Shown: positions 44,361 through 56,500 of the stretch, in pieces
How the letters are laid out: each line of letters begins with the position of its first letter
Position numbering within the stretch: position 1 is the stretch's first letter
Assembly: GCF_963676685.1 (NCBI RefSeq)
Contig: NC_092353.1
Location: 7,034,207 to 7,098,206, forward strand
DNA: 64,000 bases
DNA from: Mytilus edulis
Lineage: Eukaryota > Mollusca > Bivalvia > Mytilida > Mytilidae
Direction of reading: 5' to 3'
Program-made: the position numbers and the translations under genes
The notes under the pieces: model-generated
The model's input: only the letters and a program-made list of their open reading frames with translations
Told to the model about the DNA's origin: nothing
Databases searched by the model: none

Positions 44361-47300
44361 AAAGATGTCAGAGGTCATAGCAGACGAATTTGATGAAAAT
44401 ATTCAAATGAAAAATCTGTGAAGGAGAGATTCCGCACTAGAATACCAATATGCTTCAAGAAGCACACCACTTTGCTTTCAAGGCTGTGTCATTTGGTCTC
44501 TTTTAAAGAGTTGTCTAATTGGCAATTACACCACATCTTCTTTTTTATATGTAGTCAAAATCACTGGAAAGAACTGATGAGAACTTGGACTTGTTACTTC
44601 AAGGAACTAGTACTTAAATCATGCAGAACAATACACATCAACACGTCATTATTGAGAAACAAATGAAAACCTTGCTGTTGTTTGGAAATCACCGTTCTCA
44701 TTCATTTAAAAGAATGTTTTTTACTCTTTTTTTTTAAAGATTAAAGAAAACTGGGGAAAAAAATAGAGAATAATGCGTAAAAAATCACTTTTAAAGAATA
44801 GACTTATTTTTTGAAGATTAGAGAAAAAAGGGGTGAAAATTAAATGCTTACAGAATAACAGACCCCCCCATTCAGACCCTCATATATCAAAGGGGCAATT
44901 AGCTGTTAAAGCATTGTCTTTCGTGTTTTTATTTAAGATCTTCAATGTTTTATTCAGACCAATATCTTCTTCTTCTATAATAATCAGTTCCATTCTCGTT
45001 TTTTCCTTATTTATAATTAGACGCAAAGGAAGGAAGTGCTTTCCTTTCCTAGTGTTCAATACCATATTTTTTCCGAAACCAATCCTAATAAGTTAATGTA
45101 AGAAACACCTGTAAATCAAGAGGACATGTTTGCACTTTTACCTTTATCATGTTTATCGCGACTGCCGAAGCTTTGAGTTTTGATCAGCGTTGACAGTTCA
45201 AGGTCCAATCTCATTTTAAATACTGAATGAAACCGTATTCAGAATACACTCGCAGTGTCTTAATTCTTATTGCAACAGTTGTTGTTTAATGAAATTATGG
45301 CATCTTAATTGCAGAAATACATCAAAGTAGATTTTACACAGCAACGTTATAAACAATACAGTGAAACGCATTATGCCTCCAAAGGAAATTGTTAACATTG
45401 TCTAACTGCTTCACAAGGGGAATATCCAACGTAGATACGAATGTCTTCTTTTATGAAAAGGTATATTTGAAAGCAACCGCATTGGTACAGGCGTTTGATG
45501 ACTTGTACTTTTTTCCTGTGGACATTATGAAGACTATGAAAGGGTTTTCTAGGAAAGATTGCAGGGAGATCGAGACCGGCGTTGCTCTTTGGATTCATGT
45601 TCCGTAATGACGATGGTGTTCATTAATGGTTAGTTCAACGTTTACTTACCATTGTGCTACATGTGCATAAAATTTTGAACTACACTGCAGGATATCGTAG
45701 ATACTACAGTTGAGTCTGCGTCATACTTTCATCACATCTTCAAATTGACAATGATGGTTGGGTTGAGTTCTAAACTTCATACATGACAAAGGAATAACAA
45801 ATGGGTTTTCAATTGTGAATATCCCATATCTATATGTCTATATTGCAACATCGTCCCCGTTTGGAATACGTATCTCACATATGATGCTCGTTCTCTGTCA
45901 GGATTTGCTATGTGGTATAATCAACCAGTCGTGTCAATCAGATGCTGTATGTGGATTTTTAAAAAGTCTTCAGATCTTCTCCAAAATCTTCAATCAAAAT
46001 CTTTACAATTTTTCATTTACAACATATGTATTTGCCCTTTTCTACGCTTTACACTACTATTCAGAATGTCAAATCGACATATCGACTACGTCGTCTCATT
46101 TCACACAAATGGTAAACGTAGCCACAAAGTCTTAGTTTTAGTCCAGAATCTTACTTTGCGAAAAACCACATGTACATTGATTCCAAAAGCAAAAACTGAG
46201 TACAGCGTAGATGATATTTAAATTGTAGGATTTTTAGATCGACAACGTGTTGAGCGACTTTGAGCAAACAATCGATATTCAAATGGGTGCTTATTGTTCA
46301 CCACCAATGTCATCTTTTTTTTAGAATTCATATGAAGCAGAATTTATACAGATTCTTCTCAAACACAGACAGAAAAAGTGTCTTACAAAGTCATCATGAT
46401 GATTTGATTGACCTTTGCGGAGAGTCTGTGTCACACATGTTTTGTCTACATTCGACTCATCAATGGCGCTCGGATAAAACAGTTGGAAGACGAAACCAAA
46501 CACGAAATGGAAGAGCATTGAAAAACAAAAACTGCCGACATGTTTGACAAATTTTACACAGGGTGTGTATAACTGGAAAAATCTTAGTGTTTCGAATTAT
46601 GAATTGACTTTAACATTAAATTTCCGGAAAATACATGTAGCAATGATATTTTGATTACTGGGCTGGACCACAAACTGTCCAATTATCAGCAACTTGGCAT
46701 GGACTCAATGCTTTTGGAAAATCATACCATGGTCATAACTATCTATATACATGTTGTTGATGTGTTACTCTCGGTTTTAGTATACAACCTCGATTTAATA
46801 CTTTTGAACAGCGGTATACTGTTGCTTTTATTTAAGAAAGGGGAGCCTTGTTTCGAATACCTTCACATCATATATATATAAACAGGCAATCTACATGAGC
46901 ATAACTTGAGAAAAGTGGTGTTGGCTATGACGAACAATTTCAAATTTTAATGAGGATTTTATCTTGACCGTTCATGGATCAAAACAACGTACTGCATGTA
47001 ATCCCCCCTTGTTTACCAAAAAATCTGTCGAAACTGTTTATATATATATATATGTGCAAAGGGTAAAGCCGATGAGAAATTCTTTACGATTTTTTACTTT
47101 AACCTGGGAATAGTATACTAAATGTCAATATACAGATTTTCCCTGCTATATCAAGTTAAATCCGCTTCTCATCCGTTACTTATAAAACAGTCAATAAAAA
47201 TTCAAGGACAATATTCTAATATATGAGTAATTGTCAACGATAAAGAAAAAATGTATTTTGCCCTCTGTGCTTCACGAAAAAAGCAATAAAGTTTCACATG

Positions 47301-47570
47301 TGTGAAACTTAAAGATAACATCAAAAGCCATGCAATAAAAGTTTTATAGTTCCCTCTAGCGGATAAAGTGCATCATACCTCAACTCTAAACAAACAAATG
47401 AGTAACCAACAGATTGATGGAAAATAAAATAAAATTATTATATTGAAATTAATATTAATTTTACTATTCACTACAACACTTTCACGTTTGCACTATTTAT
47501 TTATCTTTTGTAATTCCAGAGGGCAGAAGAAGACATGAATTTTTTAAGAGCATTGAATATTATTGTTTTT
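44361..47570. other. Gene-poor, repeat-derived sequence
   Basis: Contains a partial LINE tail (CATTTGGTCTCTTTTAAAGA...CACCACATCTTC, 44480-44550) and several open frames of 60-106 codons (for example near 45389-45607, 45815-46221, 46260-46547). None is recognised as a protein family or supported by splice sites. Confidence 0.35.
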
Positions 47571-47771
47571 ATCTTTACGAAGACAAGACAAGACAAATAC
47601 TTTATTAAAGTATCACCACTTGTTACATATAAAATATACAGCTTTTTAAAACACAAGTTAACAACCAGAGCCACTCTATAAAGAGTTATAAGAGATTATA
47701 AAACAATTTTTCTTAAATTATAATACAAATACAAGTCAACTATCATGAATATGAAATACATTTTCGCTTTA

Positions 47772-48444
47772 TTAAAATTTCATAGCAGATTTTGGCAGTA
47801 TAAAATACCATATTTTCATTTGTAAAAAGAAATATAAATTTTTCATTATCAGACATATAAGTAAAAAACTATCATCAACAATACTAGCATGGTTAAAAAT
47901 ACCAGTACGAATATCTGAATATACAGGACAGTTTAACAAAACACGTTTTTCATCTTCAACGTCATCAGTACAGTTAACACATAATCTATTTTCAATATCA
48001 ATATTTTCATAACGACCAGTTTCAATTCTGATGGGTGCTACACCACATCTAAATTTTGCTAAAGCACTCCTGTATCTACCTGGTATATTAAAAATTAAAT
48101 AATTTTCTACGCCATATACATTTTTGAACATTCTATATGTATGTAATTTATTTTTGTCATCTGACATAATCTTGTCATACCATTCTTCCTTAAATTTTTC
48201 AAAACATACATTTTCAATATTCTTATTTAAATCCTTGTTCAAAATAGCACCATTTAAACTTATTTTTTACTCTAAAATGCCAATTGTTTACTTTTTTACA
48301 TGTGTTACCCCATATAAACACTTTTTTATTAACTCTATCATCATTCATTTTATTAAAACGTGTCCAGTGTCTAAAAACTCTAGTCCACTGTTTGATTTTA
48401 CATGGCATCCAGCCCATGTCACCATACAAAGACATATTAGCCAA
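47772..48444 (-). pseudogene. Non-LTR retrotransposon ORF2 C-terminal remnant
   Basis: Minus-strand frames 48444-48223 (NMSLYGDMGWMPCKIKQWTR, FRHWTRFNKM, KKVFIWGNTCKKVNNW) and 48242-47772 (FKEEWYDKIMSDDKNKLHTY, YRSALAKFRCGVAPIRIETG, NRLCVNCTDD, LLNCPVY) overlap by a frameshift. Together they look like the region after the reverse transcriptase domain in LINEs: a helical stretch, then a C-x2-C...C zinc-knuckle-like end. The reverse transcriptase itself is absent. Dead 5'-truncated copy. Confidence 0.65.
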
Positions 48445-48449
48445 TAGGC

Positions 48450-50560
48450 GTGTATTTTCCTACACCCAGGAAAAAACGCATGGCTATATTTTTAATACTA
48501 TTTATACATGAAAAATCACGTGTTCCCCATATAGAGGCACCATACAAAACGTGTAAAAAAACATCTTAATGCATTGTTTATAGAGCTCAGATTCCATACT
48601 CAGCTTGTATCCTTTTCTTTGTTACAGGATCGTACAAAAATTGAAAAACTATGAAATTTTGACTTTCGTAATTGTCACGTGCAATTAATCCTTTATACAC
48701 AAATACTTAATAACATAAACGGTAAAAATGTTTTCTGCACCATATGCGCATTTCGACAATCAATCTTTTTCAGTGATGCTGAATTATAGTTTACACCAAT
48801 CAGCAGACATCGTAATAAGTCCACACAACAAGGTTTAAGGTCTTAAATGGGGGGTTTATATGGATATCTTACTTTCCATAGACATTTATTTTGGTTTTTT
48901 TCCCTTCACCTCACATATATCTAGGTATTGAATAAGTCATAGGCAGTGACAGGATGCACCATCATCTGAACATGTGCCAAGTATATGACAGTTATTATTC
49001 AGCCATTCCATCAGTTGATGTAGTCGTTCGCGAGCGTTTGGTTTGGTTAGTTTTGATGACCCTCGTTTTGAATTTACCTTGGAGTTCGGAATGGTTATTT
49101 TACATTTTTCTTCCAATACGCAGCGGGAGGAACTTGTCCACTTTTAACAAGACTTACCAAACATCAGCGCCTAAAAGAAATGTTCAGATTCGTTAGATAT
49201 CACTATTTGATGTCCTGGGTGAAAACATTTAACAGTTATTTAATGATCTACAATGCACAAAATTAGACATCCTTCTTCATCCTTTTAGTTTTCCATGTTG
49301 TGTTTTGTGTTTTGTGTTATGTTATTTGTCTTTTTTTCTCTTATTTTTGCATTACAGTGTATGTTTGATTTTGACTTGTGATTTGAACATCTTTTTAATA
49401 TATATATACCGTCTTTGACAATATTGATATAAGGTTCAAATTTGGTTCAACAAATTTTGATATCATTCATGATTGTTCAATTTCATATTCCTTTTCCAAT
49501 TTTAAGAAATGATTCATAAGTGGTTGAAAATGAATCGAAAATACTGACCGTATTATACCTTTTATTCCTCAAATTTTAATTGTTTGAAAATATCTATTTT
49601 AATTAGTTTGTTGGCATAAGTTGAATATTTAATTTTAATGTTGGCATAGCCAGAAGACACGATATCGATAGAAATCATAGATATACGATAACTATATCGT
49701 GACTTGGAACAAACTGTGCAACGTTATAGGGCTCATTTAACTCTTTGTCTTTTTTCCTATTTAACTACTTTATTAATTTTGTAATTACATAATGTGAACA
49801 CAGTTGGATTGAACCGAACTTATTGTAGAACTTACGAACTGCAGGTAAATAGTAATAAAATTTATATAAATCCTTGCTTTCATTTTAAGTGTATTTTAAT
49901 TCTGATATAAAAAGAAGAAAAAAAAACGTTTTATCAATTTCGTACGACCGAAGCGCCTTCTGGGTTTATTCTCACCAGAAACTCAAACTCAAAATCTTTT
50001 GAAAGCAGTTAAAGTATGCATACGTAGTCTAAACATTCTACTAGAACTTCAAACTATGCCCGAGCGAGGTTTAGATATCTGTAATTGGTCAAAAGGATTT
50101 TTAAGGAAGTTTCTATTTTTTTGCTTTATATTCTAATCTTTAAGAAGAACATGATGGTAAAATACTTTATTAAACACCTATATCAGTGCTTCGCATCTAT
50201 GGTAATTGCAAGGCATTTCATGTGCGTCAAAATATTTCTACCACTAACTCCAAAAACCATATGTCATTTGCACAAAAGTTTTAACATTTCATTTGCGCCA
50301 AATTTCTTAATTTAATTTGCGCAAATAATACAGGTATGAATTATAAACATTGTATACAAAATACACTATTAATAGTAACTTCATGACATAGTTTGTGTTT
50401 GCATATTTAATTATAAACTGTACATCATATACATTAGATCTCTTTTTCGAAAAAAATACCCATGTCAATCTTTGATGGTTTTAAAGGAAAATATCGATTA
50501 TTAATCAATTGATGTACGGCGGCGGGCAATAACTTGAAAACCCTTTGACAAAACCTTTTC
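48450..50560. other. Gene-poor AT-rich sequence
   Basis: No exon, RNA gene or clear element boundaries recognised. Confidence 0.3.
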
Positions 50561-51170
50561 AAATCTGAGCTCATGGCAAAAGAAATAGAAGCAGGAAGCA
50601 AACGTCTCCAGAAAAAAACTTAGAAACTAAATAAAAAGTTGGAAACAAAATATATAAAAATGGAAAAAGTACAATAACTACGCATTCACATGACCACCGC
50701 AGGACACATACTTTAAAATATTCCACAGATAAAAAAATATATGACCAAAGGTCTAACAACTTTTTTTCGATTTGCATAATTTGTATTATTTTGAAAATAC
50801 AGTTTTATTCAAATGATGGTAATCACGAGGTTGCATCACCACAACAAGATTAACAATCTTCGAATTCCAAGGTCAAACATATTAAACTTGTGTCCGCATA
50901 TTACATGTAGTGGTAGATGTACTTACAAAAATAATATACGTTTTGAATATGATACTCATGGGACGCAATTCTTGGATTACTAATTCGACCTTTAACTTTA
51001 AACTGGTAAACAAATGATACAAAAGTTCAAAAGTATTACGCATTCCCATGACCACCGCAGGACACAATTAAGATATTCCATCGATAAAACATTTATGGTC
51101 AAAGGTCTATCAGTTACTATTGTTTGATATGCATATATAATTTTAACGTTTTATTTAAATAATGATAAAC
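50560..51170. repeat. Diverged direct duplication (spacing ~357 bp)
   Basis: The block CATGACCACCGCAGGACACA plus the following ATGACCAAAGGTCTA occurs at about 50689-50757 and again at about 51046-51107. Confidence 0.65.
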
Positions 51171-51514
51171 AAGAAATAAATCATAGACAGCTTAGCCAAA
51201 GGTGTTAATCAAGATCTATAAAATCTCTATATAAACAAACGGAAAGAGTTACTACGTATACAATAAAAAGAAGTTACTGAGAGGTAAGTCCAATTCTTAT
51301 AAAACAACACTACATTTGTTATCCGTTAAAATGTGCTTCAGCAGATGTGGGTTGTTTAGGGCAAGGAACAACTTATTATATTATTGTTTTAAAGATAACT
51401 AAACCATATATGGATGACACGAACAAACAGATTTCAAGTTTTTAATGAACTTACTGCAGAAATTTGGATTGGTATTTTACAAAAAAATTCTCAACTATCA
51501 GTCAATTTGACGTG

Positions 51515-51580
51515 TTCTGCTCTTTGGTCGGGTTGTTGTCTCTTCGACACATTCCTTGTTTTCCATTCTCTATAGTATGG
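51515..51580 (-). repeat. Interspersed repeat (AATGTGTCAAAGAGACAACAACC family), end fused to satellite
   Basis: The + strand reads GCTCTTTGGTCGGGTTGTTG, TCTCTTCGACACATTCC and then TTTTCCATTCTCTATAG, the inverse of the copy at 53857. Its terminus forms the first part of the 59-bp satellite unit. Confidence 0.8.
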
Positions 51581-53123
51581 TCTTACAAGATTTATCTGTA
51601 TGTTTATATCGATATAGAAGATTTATCTGTATGTCTATATCGATATAGTTTTCCATTCTCTATAGTATGGTCTTACAAGATTTATCTGTATGTTTATATC
51701 GATATAGTTTTCCATTCTCTATAGTATGGTCTTACAAGATTTATCTGTATGTTTATATCGATATAGTTTTCCATTCTCTATAGTATTGTCTTACAAGATT
51801 TATCTGTATGTCTATATCGATATAGTTTTCCATTCTCTATAGTATGGTCTTACAAGATTTATCTGTATGTTTATATCGATATAGTTTTCCATTCTCTATA
51901 GTATGGTCTTACAAGATTTATCTGTATGTTTATATCGATATAGTTTTCCATTCTCTATAGTATGGTCTTACAAGATTTATCTGTATGTTTATATCGATAT
52001 AGTTTTCCATTCTCTATAGTATGGTCTTACAAGATTTATCTGTATGTTTATATCGATATAGTTTTCCATTCTCTATAGTATGGTCCTACAAGATTTATCT
52101 GTATGTTTGTATCGATATAGTTTTCCATTCTCTATAGTATGGTCTTACAAGATTTATCTGTATGTTTATATCGATATAGTTTTCCATTCTCTATAGTATG
52201 GTCTTACAAGATTTATCTGTATGTTTGTATCGATATAGTTTTCCATTCTCTATAGTATGGTCTTACAAGATTTATCTGTATGTTTATATCGATATAGTTT
52301 TCCATTCTCTATAGTATGGTCTTACAAGATTTATCTGTATGTCTATATCGATATAGTTTTCCATTCTCTATAGTATGGTCTTACAAGATTTATCTGTATG
52401 TTTATATCGATATAGTTTTCCATTCTCTATAGTATGGTCTTACAAGATTTATCTGTATGTTTATATCGATATAGTTTTCCATTCTCTATAGTATGGTCCT
52501 ACAAGATTTATCTGTATGTTTGTATCGATATAGTTTTCCATTCTCTATAGTATGGTCTTACAAGATTTATCTGTATGTTTATATCGATATAGTTTTCTAT
52601 TCTCTATAGTATGGTCTTACAAGATTTATCTGTATGTTTGTATCGATATAGTTTTCCATTCTCTATAGTATTGTCTTACAAGATTTATCTGTATGTTTGT
52701 ATCGATATAGTTTTCCATTCTCTATAGTATGGTCTTACAAGATTTATCTGTATGTTTATATCGATATAGTTTTCCATTCTCTATAGTATTGTCTTACAAG
52801 ATTTATCTGTATGTCTATATCGATATAGTTTTCCATTCTCTATAGTATGGTCTTACAAGATTTATCTGTATGTTTATATCGATATAGTTTTCCATTCTCT
52901 ATAGTATGGTCTTACAAGATTTATCTGTATGTTTATATCGATATAGTTTTCCATTCTCTATAGTATGGTCTTACAAGATTTATCTGTATGTTTATATCGA
53001 TATAGTTTTCCATTCTCTATAGTATGGTCTTACAAGATTTATCTGTATGTTTATATCGATATAGTTTTCCATTCTCTATAGTATGGTCTTACAAGATTTA
53101 TCTGTATGTTTATATCGATATAG
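51559..53123. repeat. 59-bp satellite array, ~26.5 copies
   Basis: Unit TTTTCCATTCTCTATAGTAT + GGTCTTACAAGATTTATCTG + TATGTTTATATCGATATAG. A first unit at 51559 is followed by a 31-bp partial unit, then exactly 25 full units from 51649 to 53123. Only scattered single-base variants are seen (TTATATC/TTGTATC/TCTATATC, GGTCTT/GGTCCT, TATGG/TATTG). Each unit contains the palindrome TATATCGATATA. Confidence 0.97.
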
Positions 53124-53328
53124 TTTTCCAGTCCTTCAGAAGTATTATCTCTATTCATACTAATGAAATCAAACTAACATTCTGGGTGCTGTGATGGTTG
53201 TGCTCGGGATCGCCCTGAACGTGTGGATTTTTGTTATTGCAATGAACACCTCAGTATGAATTTCAGACGAAGAACAGCAATATTTTATTTTTTTTTAATT
53301 TTTATTTATATTTTTCTTTTCGCCACCT

Positions 53329-53341
53329 TATATATATTTAC
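53329..53341 (+). promoter_or_regulatory. Candidate TATA box of the lectin gene
   Basis: TTATATATATTTA about 90-100 bp upstream of the start codon. Alternatively the TTTTTTTTTAG near 53385-53395 is an acceptor and the promoter lies farther left. Confidence 0.4.
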
Positions 53342-53428
53342 TGAATTGCAAACCAAAACATAAGTTTATAAAAAAAAAATTTAATTTTTTTTTTAGATTC
53401 AAGTAGCACAAAAGAATAACTGACAAAA

Positions 53429-53564
53429 ATGAAGGTATTTGTGTTTGTTTTATTAGCCATTTTATTGGTAACAGTTGAAAGTCGACGACGAGGCGGAAAG
53501 GGAAAAGGAAAGGGAAAGAAACCCGGACATGGAAGGATGCCGAGTCTACCATTTATGTGTGAAG
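53429..53564 (+). CDS. Secreted SUEL-type lectin, exon 1 (signal peptide and basic linker)
   Basis: ATG at 53429, then MKVFVFVLLAILLVTVES, a typical signal peptide. It is followed by a strongly basic Gly/Lys stretch (RRRGGKGKGKGKKPGHGR) and PSLPFMCE. The donor GAAG|GTAAGT leaves phase 1. No other upstream in-frame start is needed. The exon lies about 300 bp right of the 59-bp satellite. Confidence 0.88.
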
Positions 53565-56500
53565 GTAAGTTGTTACAATATAGTTTTAACCGTTTCCTAT
53601 TATGAATGAACTACATTTAAAAAGTGGGAACATATCTTTAGATCTGTCAGGGTTGTGACTTATTATCAACTAAAAGTGTGTTGAAATCTACATTTTTTTT
53701 CGAATTTAGTCTTGCAATTTCCTTGGCTAACAGTATAGATAGAAATAGTAATACTTTTCATTCACGTTTCCACTCTCATTTTTGAGTTTTTTTTAGCAAA
53801 ATAATATAGCAAGTTATAAATAGGGTAGTTTTGTTTATAAAAAAATTAATATAAAATTGAGAATGGAAATGGGGAATGTGTCAAAGAGACAACAACCCGA
53901 CCAAATAAAAAAAAACAACAGCAGACTGAGGGTCACCAACAGGTCTTCAATGTAGCGAGAAATTCCCGCACCCGGAGGCGTCATATATATTGTATTCTTA
54001 ATTTAAAGGGCTTAAAGCAGAGCTCACGTTAATCATACATAGAGAAAAAGGGATAACCACCACTATATTCCAGACTATATTCATACTTTAAACGTTCTTG
54101 TTCATTATTCATAATTTAAATAAAATTTGGCAAAACATATTAAAATCACAAAACTATGTGTAAGACGGGGAAAACATGTTAAATGCACCATAAATATGTA
54201 AGAAGGGGAAAACATTTATAAAGAGAAATAACTCTAATTTATACTATTTTGTAAATGTATACACTACATGAGCTCTAACAATGACCATCAATAGTCAGGT
54301 AACATTGTGTGAGGCATTAAATTATACATTGATTACAATACATGTATATCCCCTAATTTGAAGTGGCTGACAACAATCGTTAGGCATTCCACTATCCACT
54401 ATTCTACTATTTTATTCTGTATAGGATACAACAGCTATGACTGATCTGACTGTATGTGTTATCCATGACAATGTTAACGTAATGCATTGAAAAACATACG
54501 AAAAGCTTGATATCACTTTTTTTTTTTATCTTGGAAGAACAAAAATGTATCGAATGCTTCTTTTATTCGAACTTTATTGGGTTTTAGAAGCGTTAATCGT
54601 GCGTACATTTTGAAAAGGAAGCGCTTCCACCTTACATATACTGTGCGTCAGTCAACGCTTTTACATCCAAATAAAATTATAAATTGAATCTTGTAGATGG
54701 GAAAACATACCCAGAGAAAATCGAACATGTAACTTGTGTAATAGAAATGAAATAGGAGATGAATTTCACTATATTTTAGAATGTACATATTTTTCAGAAG
54801 AAAGGAAAGAATGTCTAGATGAAAAATTCTGTACCAACATTAATACTCTAAAGTTTAAAGCAGTTATGAATTTTTCTTAACAATCAAAACTTAAAAAGCT
54901 GTGTAAACTCATTAGAATCATAAGTAGAAAAAAATGGATTCTCTCTGATAAAATGTAAGCCTTCAACTCTATGCATTCTTTTCTTCTCTGTTTGCTGTTA
55001 CCTCACCATATGTCTTATAATATTATTATGTATACATATGTCTATGTATTTCTGTATACCATTGTATCAACATAGGTTCTTCAGAATAAAAAAAATAAAT
55101 AATAAAAAATATATATAATAGTATCAGGGGCGGATCCAGGAATTATTAGGGGGTGGTCACCTTTTGAAATCTTAAATTAAAATTCAATTTTTTTATTGGT
55201 ATCATGAAAATAGTTACAACTATAGAAGACAAAAGTTACACATTATTTATAAAATTGATTCCAATTTCATTTTTTCTTGGATGCCTGCGTACAAACATGT
55301 CAACTATAACATCAAGTTCTAACTCTAAATTGTAATGCACGTGCATCGGTGCAAGTCCATTTAGTCGGTCCTGGCCCATTGTAGCACGTAAAAATGTTTT
55401 CAGTAACCCGAGCTCACTATTCGAACGCTCACATTCAGAACTTGTTACACTCATTGTGCAAACAATTTTGAGAACAACACGCTCATGTTATACTCGAGAA
55501 CATTAAACCGTTTCTTGATTTTTATCACTCTGACTTGCCTAGTCCATTTGGAATTTCTTCGGAAGTAGATAGGTGGTTGCATTTCTGGAAACATACCACA
55601 GATACATTGCCAAAGTCAGCTGCTGAAACCATTAAAAAATGCATCAAACTTGATTATCCCAATATATATGCAATTCTCAAAATTGTTTGTACAATGAGTG
55701 TAACAAGTTGTGAATGTGAGCGTTCGAACATTTAATGTTTATACTTATATTACTCAGGACATAATATACGGGCATTTCTATTAAGAGATGGAGAGTTAAT
55801 TTAGCGTTAGAACTTATACCTAAATGACATTGTATATATAAATCTGTTGCAGCACCTGTTACTCTCTGTCAAGGAGCAGAGATGACTCTCAAGTGTGATG
55901 ATGATGAAACAATTATGGTTGCCGAGGCTACGTATGGCGATATAACTTGTGTTGGCGATATCCGTGCAAGCCCGTCTACATGTACAGATACAGGTGCCAC
56001 TGCCAATGTTCAGACATTGTGTGATGGCAAAATATCTTGTACATTCACAGCCAATGATGCCACTTTCACAACCTCTACATGTGCTGCTGATAAGGCGGAA
56101 AACTTGATGGTCAGATATAAATGCAAAGGTATATTATAATTTTTTTCTAGATATTTCACGCTTTTCTTTTATATCGTGAATCTAGACAGTCGGTATGAAA
56201 CAATGGTGACATGGTTAAAGATAATGGATGTACTTTGCTTTGACAACTGACACATCGTATTTCTCATTTGTCACCAGAAAGGTAATCAGATCCTGTACTA
56301 CACGTGGCACCCGTCGTGTTGTTCAAGTTAGTACAAACTCGGTAATACGTAATTGTTATGATGTTTATTACGAAACAATTTGTAATTCATTGACGTTATT
56401 AACCAATAAGACAATTTCAGGAATGTTCAAAGTCGACATTAAGGACGTAAAGGAATTGAGAAATGTCCAGTATTTTGTGACATGGCTGAATGATCGACAA

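Noticed and set aside
45150..45220. Minus-strand segment reading MRLDLELSTLIKTQSFGSR with a GTAAAAG donor, considered as LTN1 exon 1
   Set aside because: It does not resemble the expected short Lys/Arg-rich listerin N-terminus and its phase (1) does not fit exon 2, which begins in phase 0.
45389..46547. Cluster of overlapping open frames of 70-106 codons on both strands
   Set aside because: No recognisable motifs and no consistent splice sites; frames overlap on both strands, as expected of repeat-rich sequence.
51559..53123. Regular 59-bp array considered as a CRISPR-like or coding repeat
   Set aside because: There is no repeat-spacer alternation; the whole unit repeats. The window is clearly eukaryotic and the 86-codon frame there (51464-51724) is just the satellite read in register.
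53328..53552. Minus-strand 74-codon frame over lectin exon 1
   Set aside because: Antisense shadow of the signal-peptide exon.
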